A stretch of DNA of 64,000 bases. Source: Alphaproteobacteria bacterium. GTDB taxonomy: Bacteria; Pseudomonadota; Alphaproteobacteria; Rickettsiales; JADKJE01. The stretch is taken from contig JADKJE010000002.1 of assembly GCA_016722515.1 (NCBI GenBank), positions 310,001 through 374,000 of the forward strand, in the 5' to 3' direction. A model generated the notes under the pieces. That model ran no database searches. It was not told the origin of the DNA and saw only the letters and a program-made list of their open reading frames with translations. Both the position numbers and the translations under genes were made by a program. Shown here in pieces: positions 9,238 through 17,342 of the stretch (positions are counted from its first letter, which is position 1; the number at the start of each line of letters is the position of its first letter).

Positions 9238-9359
9238 GGTAAATGCCCAATATGTCGTGCTCTAGATTTTTCTTGTTTCATAATATTATGTCTGCGGTTC
9301 ACGGTTCGCGCTTGGGAAGAGTGAATAAACTCTACAGCAGGACCTATTAGGCATTTACC
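9238..9359. repeat. Region bounded by 10-bp inverted repeats
   Basis: GGTAAATGCC at 9238-9247 and its complement GGCATTTACC at 9350-9359 bound about 100 bases downstream of the 201-residue gene on the minus strand. The match extends to about 15 bp with one mismatch (..AATA). The inner copy overlaps the last codons and stop of that gene. A small hairpin (AGAGT/ACTCT, 9318-9333) lies inside. It could be a small mobile-element relic or a structured 3' end. Confidence 0.35.
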
Positions 9360-9952
9360 GATAAGCCTATGTTTTGTCGTTGTTCATATAATCGCTCCAC
9401 AAAGGTTTTTTTGTCTTTGATCTTTGCAAGCTCATTCTGAAACGCCTTTGTTTGCCTCTTGGTTGCAAGGTCCTTAAGGAGTGAGACATGATTGTCCGTA
9501 TGCAAATCAAAGGTTCCTTTAACGCCGGCTTCGATACGCTGAGCGTAATTGATAAAAGCTGTTCCCATCACCAAGCCAAAAGCAACCGCTGCGCCAACAA
9601 GAGGAACAAGAAGTCCAATACCCAGGGTAAATCCGCCAATCAAGAAGGCAAGTGGTGTCATCACGCCAGCGGTAACGATTGCCGCGATGACCCCACGCCT
9701 CAGAGCAGCCCTGGCATAGCTATATTCCGATATGGTTCCTGCGCGTTTTACCTCTTCATGCAACTTGGTGTGCAAGTGGTTCCATACTTCTTTTTTTATT
9801 GCCGGTGAAAGTTGCTGATACCACCTCATGCCATGCAATTGGTTAAGGTATTTTTCAACAAGTTTGTCTTTCCTGTTTTCCTGGACGTGTTTTTTGTGTA
9901 ATTGAACAAACCAGTCTTCTGGTTGTCTAAGTATATTTCTAGATCCTGGCAT
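9347..9952 (-). CDS. Hypothetical protein with central membrane segments
   Basis: 201 residues, not recognised. The N-terminal 75 residues are charged and helical, followed by a hydrophobic block (about 88-135, GVIAAIVTAGVMTPLAFLIG and LGIGLLVPLVGAAVAFGLVMG) long enough for two membrane helices, then a charged coiled C-terminus. AGGAATTACG precedes the ATG and supports the start. It stands alone between intergenic spacers of about 190 and 320 bases. The region 9953-10271 on its 5' side is AT-rich and holds nothing convincing. Confidence 0.6.
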   Translation of the reverse strand: MPGSRNILRQPEDWFVQLHKKHVQENRKDKLVEKYLNQLHGMRWYQQLSPAIKKEVWNHLHTKLHEEVKRAGTISEYSYARAALRRGVIAAIVTAGVMTPLAFLIGGFTLGIGLLVPLVGAAVAFGLVMGTAFINYAQRIEAGVKGTFDLHTDNHVSLLKDLATKRQTKAFQNELAKIKDKKTFVERLYEQRQNIGLSVNA

Positions 9953-10271
9953 CGTAATTCCTTCTTAACTATATGAAATAAAGTCCTCTTTCCTGGATGG
10001 TGTGGTTGCTGTGAATTATGAGCAAAAACTCATAGAAGGCCTCATGGGCAGGCAACAACAAGCGCCGTGAAAAAAAACGATTGTGACAAAGGCAGTGATG
10101 TCAAAAAGGGTAGATGGGTGCATTTTCAAACTCCTTCTGCTTAAACTATATAGGAATTATAGGGATTAAACCCCATAAAGTCAATATAGATTTAATTGAA
10201 GAACCCTAACGTTTGGCTGAAGCATGCGCTCTAGCAAGGCTAAACCTAAAAGAAGTGTATGAATTAAAGCA

Positions 10272-10628
10272 CTAGCTAAGAAGCCATGTTTGTGCTTCTT
10301 CTATGTGTTTGCGTTTATAGATCTTCATCTCAAATGTCACAAACCTTTTGGCCATATTGATCATGGCATATTGCCATAATGCGCCAGGAATAATCGCTAC
10401 GCGCTGGATTTTTCGGTGGCGGAGCATAACAAAATGGATGTGTTCCTGAAAGGCGCGTGCGCTTTGCCAGCCCTTAAACAGGCTGCCATCGACCAAGATA
10501 CGGATTTTCCCAGATTGCTGGATTACGTTATCGATTTGCGGGGTTATGGCTGAAAAATCGCCTATCTGCACTTTGCCCTGAATCGTAACTTTAACGATGT
10601 TCCTGGATAGATACTCAAAGCTAATCAT
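10272..10628 (-). CDS. SpoIIAA-like (STAS-related) protein
   Basis: 118 residues from the ATG at 10628, chosen because AAAGGA lies seven bases upstream; an ATG at 10658 would add ten residues. The pattern FEYLSRNIVKVTIQGKV, then KIRILVDGSLFKGW, then a helix and VAIIPGALWQYAM resembles the SpoIIAA-like/DUF3478 family, a STAS-like fold in single-domain proteins of unknown function. It is a separate gene just downstream of a 474-residue unknown on the same strand, so the two could be linked. Confidence 0.6.
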   Translation of the reverse strand: MISFEYLSRNIVKVTIQGKVQIGDFSAITPQIDNVIQQSGKIRILVDGSLFKGWQSARAFQEHIHFVMLRHRKIQRVAIIPGALWQYAMINMAKRFVTFEMKIYKRKHIEEAQTWLLS

Positions 10629-10684
10629 ACGCATTTCCTTTCTTGTCTTCCTTTCCATTATAGCCTCAAAAGGTGGTGAATTGA

Positions 10685-12109
10685 TTAACGGGGAATGCCA
10701 GACACTGTCCTTTCTTTTGATGAGGCGCTTTTGGCCAGAAAACGGACGTTTCTTGAGCGGTATTTTTGGGAGGTGGCTGTTGCCTCTTCCGCATCCGTGT
10801 GGGATGGGGCTAAAATAACCGGTGTAGGCCCTATGGGCTTTTTCCTTGGAAACGGAAACGTTATAATAGTGGAAAGCCAGTGTGATCGATGACTTGTTTG
10901 AGCAGACTCTTCTGTTTTGATATTGTGCCTGAGCATGAAATCATCAAAACGTTTTTGATAGGCTAGGTTTTCTTGGTTCAATATGCCAATATCAAGTAAG
11001 GGATGCAGGTAACTAAACCAAAGAGTCAGGGTTTCTTTGGGAACAAAGTACCTATCAGCAGCGCGGAGAAAACGATTGAGGTTATGTTGAGCCGTGCCCA
11101 TATCCCATGGTGTGGATAATGAGATTTGTAAATCCATGCTCAGGGCAGACGATTCCGGTGAGTCTTGGTCATTGATCAAGTCAAGCTCTCTGGGGTTCAA
11201 AATTCGGGGAGAGTGAAATGTGTCATGACTTAAGTGAGCAAGGGTCTTTTTGACGTGATGTAATCGGTTTCTCAGTTTTTTTGATTTATCCTTATCGTGA
11301 AATGACTGATCGTACTTTATTTGCAGCTGGTCAAGTTTCATCATTGCTTTTATCAGTCTTATTTCGCGATAAGTCTTTTGAGAAAATAGATATAAGCTTT
11401 GAAATTGTTGCTCTACCATAGGTAAGTTAGACATGTCGTGTGTCCGCTGGGCTAATATGCCCAAACTCATATCCAGATACTGATTATGGCGTGTTTGGAT
11501 AAAATGTTTCCACATTCTATCAGGTTGCTTTTTGCGAGACAGACGGTCAATATATTCTTCAAAAGCACCGCATGTTTCTAAAAAAGAGGAATAGGCTTTG
11601 CAACCTTCTTCAACGCAGTCGAGCTGGCTAATGCGCTGACTGAAAATACATTTCACTTGATCTTTTGACGTTGCAATATGGTGCAGCAGAGTGCGTAATA
11701 ATTTCTCATTTATAATGGAGATATTAACAGCAAGGTCGCAGAGATAGGAGTCTATGCCAACGGTCTCAATGATGTTATTGTCGCTATCCAGAATCGATAT
11801 TTTTATGGAATTCCAAGGTGATATAACGACCCTGTTTTCGCCATTGATGACATAGAGTCGGCGCGCAAGCAGCAACAGATATTCAGATACCATATTGGGT
11901 TCCATCCGCACTTCAATAATATCTTTATGGTCTAATCTCGTAATGACATCTCTTACCAAATCTTTCATGGCAGAATCGAAAGCTTTCTTATCATCATCAG
12001 CAACTGGAAAAATGAGGGTCCACATTCCTGGACATTGTTTTATAGAGATATGTGTAATGGCATTGGATCCGGATAAATTTGGAAAAAATGGAGTTATATC
12101 TTTGGACAT
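10685..12109 (-). CDS. Hypothetical protein, 474 residues
   Basis: Not recognised. No signal peptide or membrane segment. The first 150 residues look like an alpha/beta domain (WTLIFPVADDDKKAFDSAMK, IEVRMEPNMVSEYLLLLARR), the middle is strongly helical and rich in charged residues (about 150-330), and the C-terminal 70 residues are basic, proline-containing and probably disordered, ending KERTVSGIPR. AAGGGGGATGC upstream of the ATG is a good ribosome-binding site. The 142 bases between this gene and dadA hold no other gene. Confidence 0.6.
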   Translation of the reverse strand: MSKDITPFFPNLSGSNAITHISIKQCPGMWTLIFPVADDDKKAFDSAMKDLVRDVITRLDHKDIIEVRMEPNMVSEYLLLLARRLYVINGENRVVISPWNSIKISILDSDNNIIETVGIDSYLCDLAVNISIINEKLLRTLLHHIATSKDQVKCIFSQRISQLDCVEEGCKAYSSFLETCGAFEEYIDRLSRKKQPDRMWKHFIQTRHNQYLDMSLGILAQRTHDMSNLPMVEQQFQSLYLFSQKTYREIRLIKAMMKLDQLQIKYDQSFHDKDKSKKLRNRLHHVKKTLAHLSHDTFHSPRILNPRELDLINDQDSPESSALSMDLQISLSTPWDMGTAQHNLNRFLRAADRYFVPKETLTLWFSYLHPLLDIGILNQENLAYQKRFDDFMLRHNIKTEESAQTSHRSHWLSTIITFPFPRKKPIGPTPVILAPSHTDAEEATATSQKYRSRNVRFLAKSASSKERTVSGIPR

Positions 12110-12251
12110 GCATCCCCCTTATGGCTAACATAAGGATACAATAGAAAAGAGAATTCGAACAACAACTTTTGTATCCATTTAGAATGGTTAAAATACATTA
12201 ACTGAAATAGCGTATATTCAGCTCGGCGGACTCTTTCTCTCTCTCTACGTT

Positions 12252-13544
12252 CTAACTGCTCTTTTGGGATGAATGGTGTGTTTTTTGGGGAGCGTAGGTA
12301 TCGCTGGGGATTTCAGATTTTCCAAGAACCATTAAATCATGTAAAATTTTAGCGGAACCCATAGCCATCGTCCATCCGAGGGAGCCATGACCCGTATTGA
12401 GATATAAATTTGAATAGCTGCTTTGACCAATAATTGGAACGCCTGAGGGAGTGCTTGAGCGCAAACAGGCCCATTCCTGTACGGCACCAGGTTGATGGAT
12501 GAGGTGTTGGTAAGCTGGAAATATATCGCCGGTTTGTTTTTTCATAAGTTCAATCCGTTTTTTCTGGATGGAGGTATCAAACCCAGCGACTTCTGCGGTG
12601 CCGGCAACACGGAGCGCGTTACCAAGACGCGAAAAAACAATTTTATTGGCTTCATCGGTAATGCTTGATTCAGGGAGGGGTAATGGATGATTCTCTGGAA
12701 CCGCAATAGTGAGGGTGTAGCCTTTAAGCGGATAAATAGGCAGATGAATCTTAAGGGGGCGCACTAAAGCGCCACTATAGGCGCTCAGTGCGACTACATA
12801 GAGGTCAAAATCAAAAACTCCCTGATTGGTATTCATCGATACCACACGATTCTGTTGTGTATGAAGTGATTCGATCGTGGTATTAAAATGGAAGGTAACA
12901 CCTAATGTTTTACAGATATCCGTTACTTTCTGAGTAAAGGTAAAGATATTGCCGACTTCATCCAAGGGATAATAAATCGCTCCCGCCAGCGGATAAGGGC
13001 TTTGTTCAAGGATGGGCTCTTTTTCAAAGCAGGCCTGGCGGTTCAACAATGCATAGTCACAGCCGAGGCTTTCTTGATATTGCGCTTGTTTGATTGCGTT
13101 ATCTAATTCATCCTGATGTTGAAAAATATGCAAAATACCCTTCTGAAGATAATCAAATTCTACCGATTCATGGGCGAGAAACTCATGCAAAATAGAGCGC
13201 GAATAGGATGAAAGGCGCCAGATCGATGCGGTATTATATAAGTGGTGTTTACTTGATGATTGTTTAAGAAAGGAAAGCCCCCAGCGCATTAAGGAAAGAT
13301 CAGGTTTAAAACGAAACACTAAAGGAGCCTCATCATCACCAAACCATTTGATAATTTTAGGAATCACTCCTGGCTCGGCCCAGGGAGAGGCATGGCTGTA
13401 ACTTAATTGAATGCCATTAGCATAGCTGGTTTCTTGGCTACTGCCGGGGGCACGATCAAAGACGCTTACTTTATATCCTGACTTTGCAAGGTAGTAAGCG
13501 GTCGTAACACCAATAACACCCGCACCAAGGATTGCAACACGCAT
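12252..13544 (-). CDS. dadA: D-amino acid dehydrogenase (DadA family FAD oxidoreductase)
   Basis: 430 residues. The FAD-binding Rossmann motif is VAILGAGVIGVTTAYYLAKS at the very N-terminus, followed by VSVFDRAPGSSQETSYANGI, which is the DadA-specific SxxxSxANxG region. The C-terminus holds the second FAD loop LNTGHGSLGWTMAMGS, also diagnostic. DadA deaminates D-amino acids, mainly D-alanine, and passes electrons to the quinone pool from the inner face of the membrane. GGAGACAAAT precedes the ATG. It lies just downstream of rodA in the same direction with a nine-base gap, so it may be transcribed with the elongasome genes. Confidence 0.92.
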   Translation of the reverse strand: MRVAILGAGVIGVTTAYYLAKSGYKVSVFDRAPGSSQETSYANGIQLSYSHASPWAEPGVIPKIIKWFGDDEAPLVFRFKPDLSLMRWGLSFLKQSSSKHHLYNTASIWRLSSYSRSILHEFLAHESVEFDYLQKGILHIFQHQDELDNAIKQAQYQESLGCDYALLNRQACFEKEPILEQSPYPLAGAIYYPLDEVGNIFTFTQKVTDICKTLGVTFHFNTTIESLHTQQNRVVSMNTNQGVFDFDLYVVALSAYSGALVRPLKIHLPIYPLKGYTLTIAVPENHPLPLPESSITDEANKIVFSRLGNALRVAGTAEVAGFDTSIQKKRIELMKKQTGDIFPAYQHLIHQPGAVQEWACLRSSTPSGVPIIGQSSYSNLYLNTGHGSLGWTMAMGSAKILHDLMVLGKSEIPSDTYAPQKTHHSSQKSS

Positions 13545-13553
13545 ATTTGTCTC

Positions 13554-14681
13554 CTAGAACCCACGATAATTATCAAGCGTCGAATTGCGGTGAATATAGA
13601 CATTCATTAAAAACCCAAGCCCTAACATGGTTACGCCCATAATTGTTCCTCCGTATGATACCAATGGAAAAGGAACCCCGACAATCGGTAATAACCCCAT
13701 CACCATACCAGCATTGATAAATACATGCAGAAAGAGCATGCCAATAATGCCGGCACCAAGTAGGCGGCCAAACTGGCTATTCACTTTTGAAGCAAGATAA
13801 ATACCATAAAGGGTGATGCCTAGAAATAAAAGCAGCGCAAAGACGCCACCCAGAAAGCCAAATTCTTCATTGACCATCGTAAAGATAAAGTCGGTTTGTT
13901 TTTCTGGTAAGAAGCTTAACTGGCTTTGTGAACCTCGCATGAATCCTTTGCCGGAAAATCCACCTGAACCAATCGCGATAATCGACTGAAGCACATTATA
14001 ACCTGATCCGAGGGGGTCTTCTTCAGGATTTAAAAAAGTGTGGATACGTTCTTTTTGATAATCATAGAGGTTAAGCCATACCAAGGGAAGGAAGGCAAGC
14101 CCGGTAGCGCCTACGGCTATGAACTTCCAAATCTGCACGCCTGCTGCAAAAAAGATAATGACACCGACCATTAGTAAAATCATCGCGGTTCCAAGATCTG
14201 GCTGGTGGGCAATCAATCCTACGGGAATGCCAATAATGCCAAGAGCGGGCAAAAGGGGAAGATTATGTTCAACTTCCTGGCCAGGTAACCCGTTAAAATA
14301 ACGGGCAAGCGCAAAAATCATGGCCAGTTTCATGATTTCAGAAGGCTGAATAGAAAATGCCCCAATGCGAAGCCAGCGTTGCGCACCCATCACAGTTGAG
14401 CCCACCACTTCAACGCCAACCAGCATGACTAATCCTGCCAGGTAAAAAACATACGAATAACGAAGCCATATTTTAATGTCGGTGATAGCAATGACGATCA
14501 TTAGTATAAAAAAGAATAAGAACCGAAATATCTGTCGTGAAGCCCAAGGCGACATGTTGCCGCCTGCTGCTGAAAACATCATGAAAAATCCAAAAACAGA
14601 GATGGCCGTCATGAGAAGAAGTAATAACTTTGGAACTGCTTGCAGTTTATCGCTTAGCGTCTGATGTGCATATCGAGTCAT
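13554..14681 (-). CDS. rodA: Peptidoglycan glycosyltransferase RodA (SEDS family)
   Basis: 375 residues with about ten membrane helices. The SEDS signatures are present: AQRWLRIGAFSIQPSEIMKL, HQPDLGTAMILL, and FVMVNEEFGFLGG-like IFTMVNEEFGFLGG, followed by the C-terminal PFVSYGG-type PFPLVSYGGT. RodA polymerises lipid II into glycan strands in the elongasome together with PBP2. The start overlaps the PBP2 stop by four bases. Confidence 0.96.
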   Translation of the reverse strand: MTRYAHQTLSDKLQAVPKLLLLLMTAISVFGFFMMFSAAGGNMSPWASRQIFRFLFFFILMIVIAITDIKIWLRYSYVFYLAGLVMLVGVEVVGSTVMGAQRWLRIGAFSIQPSEIMKLAMIFALARYFNGLPGQEVEHNLPLLPALGIIGIPVGLIAHQPDLGTAMILLMVGVIIFFAAGVQIWKFIAVGATGLAFLPLVWLNLYDYQKERIHTFLNPEEDPLGSGYNVLQSIIAIGSGGFSGKGFMRGSQSQLSFLPEKQTDFIFTMVNEEFGFLGGVFALLLFLGITLYGIYLASKVNSQFGRLLGAGIIGMLFLHVFINAGMVMGLLPIVGVPFPLVSYGGTIMGVTMLGLGFLMNVYIHRNSTLDNYRGF

Positions 14682-16441
14682 GAGGTTTCTCCGCTCTTTA
14701 GTTCCTGGGCTTTAGTCAGCATTTCTTTTGCAATGGGAGCTGCGGTTGTTCCACCGTGTCCTCCGTGTTCTGCGATAATCCCTATTGCATAACGGGGGTG
14801 TGACATGGGAGCGTAAGCAACAAAGAGAGCATGGGTTTCTTTTTCGGCAACTTTGTCCTCATTCTTTTTGGAGACGACTTGAGCTGTTCCTGTTTTGCCT
14901 GCCATCGCAAATTCGGGCGCTTCGATACGATGTGCGTAGGCTGTGCCTAACGGCGAATTAACCACTGTCTCCATTCCCTTGCGAACAACTGCACGGCTCT
15001 TTTCTGAAATATGTAAATCGGAAAATTGAGGAGCATGTGCTGCTTTGATAATGCGGGGCTCAACCTGTTTGTTGCTGGTAATCCTTGCAATCATAAGGGC
15101 CAGCTGTAACGGGGTTGTTGAAACATAGCCTTGGCCGATTCCAGTATTAAAATTATCGCCTTGCTGCCATTCCTGTTTTAACACGTTCTTTTTCCAAGGC
15201 CTTGTGGGAATCAAACCCGCATATTCACTCGGAAGCTCTATACCGGTACGTTTGCCAAGGCCAACCCTGAATGCCATCTCAGACATGAGGTCAATGCCAA
15301 GCTTCCGTGCGGTATTATAGAAAAACGTATCGCATGACTGGGCGATTGCATTTACGGTAGAGATGGTTCCATGTCCGTCTTCTTTCCAGCAATGAAAATA
15401 ATGATTACCCAGTGCAAGGCCACCACCACAGAAGAATGAGGTATTTTCATCAATGACCCCAGCTTCTAGGGCGGCCAAAGCTACCGAAACCTTAAAGGTT
15501 GATCCTGGTGGGTACGTTGCTGAAATACAGCGATTCAGAAAAGGTTTAAGCGGGTTACGCATTAAGGATTTGAGATAATCGGGATATATAAATTGATTTG
15601 CATCGTAGCTGGGGGATGAGTACATGCACAGGACATCACCTGTTGGGATGTCCAGCATGACAAGGGCTCCATTATTCTGCATGTGCTGCTGTGCATGGGT
15701 TTGCAATCGAGAATCAATCGTTAATTTGAGTGTGTTGCCGATAACACTTTCTTCACGTGATAATTCCCGGATAGTGAGGCCTCTGGCATCAATTTCCATA
15801 CGCCTGACCCCAACCTTGCCACGGAGTGTTTCTTCCTGCGCTTTTTCAATGCCGTTCTTGCCAACTTTGAGATCGGGGTGATTCAGAAAGGGATTTGCCT
15901 CGAGTTGCTTTTTATCCAGTGAACCAACATAGCCAAGCAGGTGCGCGGCTGACATTCCAAACGGATAATCACGCATTTTACCCATTTCAATTTCAATGCC
16001 GGGTAAGTCGGGTAAGCGGATATTGAGATGAGCTAATTCTTCCCAGGTTAAGTGGTCGTATAATTCAACGGTAAGGCGGGGGCTGCGTTTGATTTTAAGC
16101 AACATGACTTTTTGCTGCTCAGGCGTGAGCTTAAGAATGTCGGTGAGTATTCCAACAATTTTATGATAATCGATAGCCTTATTAGGGGAATAAAGGATTC
16201 GGTAAAAATTTCGGTTCTTAGCCATTTGGAGGTTGTGGCGATCAAGGATGACCCCCCTTGGCGGCGGAATAATCGCCAGTTTAACGCTGTTACTATCGGA
16301 AAGTGTCCTGTACTTATCACCCTTAATCACTTGCAGATAATAAAGGCGGCTGATTAAACCTGTTACCAAACAGCCGGCAGCGCCTCCAAAAACAAGGGCA
16401 CGTCTACTAAATTGTTTTTTTCGCTTTATTTCATTTCGCAT
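14678..16441 (-). CDS. mrdA: Penicillin-binding protein 2, transpeptidase of elongation
   Basis: About 587 residues from the ATG at 16441; a TTG at 16465 would add eight. One membrane anchor (about 15-35, LVFGGAAGCLVTGLISRLYYL) is followed by the PBP dimer domain (PPPRGVILDRHN) and the transpeptidase domain with STFK (serine near residue 314), SCD in AQSCDTFFYN and KTGTAQ. It crosslinks peptidoglycan for side-wall elongation with RodA. It overlaps mreD upstream and rodA downstream, giving mreD-mrdA-rodA. Confidence 0.96.
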   Translation of the reverse strand: MRNEIKRKKQFSRRALVFGGAAGCLVTGLISRLYYLQVIKGDKYRTLSDSNSVKLAIIPPPRGVILDRHNLQMAKNRNFYRILYSPNKAIDYHKIVGILTDILKLTPEQQKVMLLKIKRSPRLTVELYDHLTWEELAHLNIRLPDLPGIEIEMGKMRDYPFGMSAAHLLGYVGSLDKKQLEANPFLNHPDLKVGKNGIEKAQEETLRGKVGVRRMEIDARGLTIRELSREESVIGNTLKLTIDSRLQTHAQQHMQNNGALVMLDIPTGDVLCMYSSPSYDANQFIYPDYLKSLMRNPLKPFLNRCISATYPPGSTFKVSVALAALEAGVIDENTSFFCGGGLALGNHYFHCWKEDGHGTISTVNAIAQSCDTFFYNTARKLGIDLMSEMAFRVGLGKRTGIELPSEYAGLIPTRPWKKNVLKQEWQQGDNFNTGIGQGYVSTTPLQLALMIARITSNKQVEPRIIKAAHAPQFSDLHISEKSRAVVRKGMETVVNSPLGTAYAHRIEAPEFAMAGKTGTAQVVSKKNEDKVAEKETHALFVAYAPMSHPRYAIGIIAEHGGHGGTTAAPIAKEMLTKAQELKSGETS

Positions 16442-16955
16442 AGCGTCGTTTATTGTCGTGCTCAATGGTTAAAATTCCGCTACACAGAAAATGAATGCAC
16501 GGGTAACAGGCGGCACTGATGATGCCCTGCATGAGGACGGTTTCAAGCATGTAGACATACGGGCTTGAAAACGCCGAAATCAGCAGACGCAACGCTTCAA
16601 ATGCCATAATCAAAAGACAGAATACGCACCATAAAGTTAAAAATCCGCGATGAATAAGTTTTTTTTGTGTTCGTCTTAAAAGGACTGAAAAGACAATAAG
16701 GATGAAAGAGGATAGTCCTAACATTTCATCAAAAATAATATCTTGGAAGAACCCGATGAAAAATAAAAAAGGGTAAGGAAGGCGTTCGGGATGATAGATA
16801 GACCAGTAAAAGGCAATCATCATGAGTAGCAACGGCATAAAATCAATGATGCCAGGGATGGGCGGGACGAGCGCTTCCAGGCACAGCGAAAAGATCAGCA
16901 GAAGCTTTGGCGCGTGCAGAAGGGAATAGGATTTGAGAAAACGCTTAAATTTCAT
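16431..16955 (-). CDS. mreD: Rod shape-determining protein MreD
   Basis: About 174 residues from the ATG at 16955; a TTG at 16964 would add three. Five hydrophobic segments and the family pattern PIPGIIDFMPLLLMMIAFYWSIYHPERLP with GFFQDIIFDEMLGLSSF identify MreD, the small membrane protein of the elongasome. mreB and mreC, which usually precede mreD, are not upstream here: the 5' side is a promoter region and a divergent gene. Confidence 0.85.
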   Translation of the reverse strand: MKFKRFLKSYSLLHAPKLLLIFSLCLEALVPPIPGIIDFMPLLLMMIAFYWSIYHPERLPYPFLFFIGFFQDIIFDEMLGLSSFILIVFSVLLRRTQKKLIHRGFLTLWCVFCLLIMAFEALRLLISAFSSPYVYMLETVLMQGIISAACYPCIHFLCSGILTIEHDNKRRYAK

Positions 16956-16988
16956 GCTTATCAAAAAAATACCTTATGACCTATAGGT

Positions 16989-17017
16989 ATTATAGCTAGC
17001 TTGGATCAAGATGTCTA
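16989..17017 (-). promoter_or_regulatory. Sigma-70-like promoter for mreD-mrdA-rodA
   Basis: On the minus strand TAGACA (17012-17017) and TATAAT (16989-16994) are separated by exactly 17 bases, 34 bases upstream of the mreD ATG. Five of six and six of six consensus bases match. It explains how the elongasome operon is expressed without mreBC. The rest of the 387-base divergent spacer up to 17342 is AT-rich, with no other gene seen. Confidence 0.6.
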
Positions 17018-17342
17018 TTTATATGGCGGTTGTTTTTTCAACCTAAAAATAGGGTATATTCAGCACGTATGGTTCCTGTAATAGTTTTAAAGGCTCTTTT
17101 TAGGTTCAATGTTACGAAGCAGCCGAATGCTGTTTTAGAGTGTTTGTCATGTGGGAAAGGGGCTTGATTAAAAACCAAGGGATAAAATATTTAAAACACC
17201 CTTCCATTAGGGAAATAATCTATGCTATCTTGATAAAATGCTGCGCAGGTTTCTGATTATTTTCTGTTTGCCATAGAAGCTCAAAATCTATACTCTGAAT
17301 ATTAAGGGAATCAAAGAAAATGAACGGGAATAGAAAAAAGAC

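Noticed and set aside
10114..10260. Short open frame MGAFSNSFCL... with a second segment RLAEACALARLNLKEVYELK after a stop
   Set aside because: No ribosome-binding site, a stop in the middle, AT-rich sequence and no known motif.
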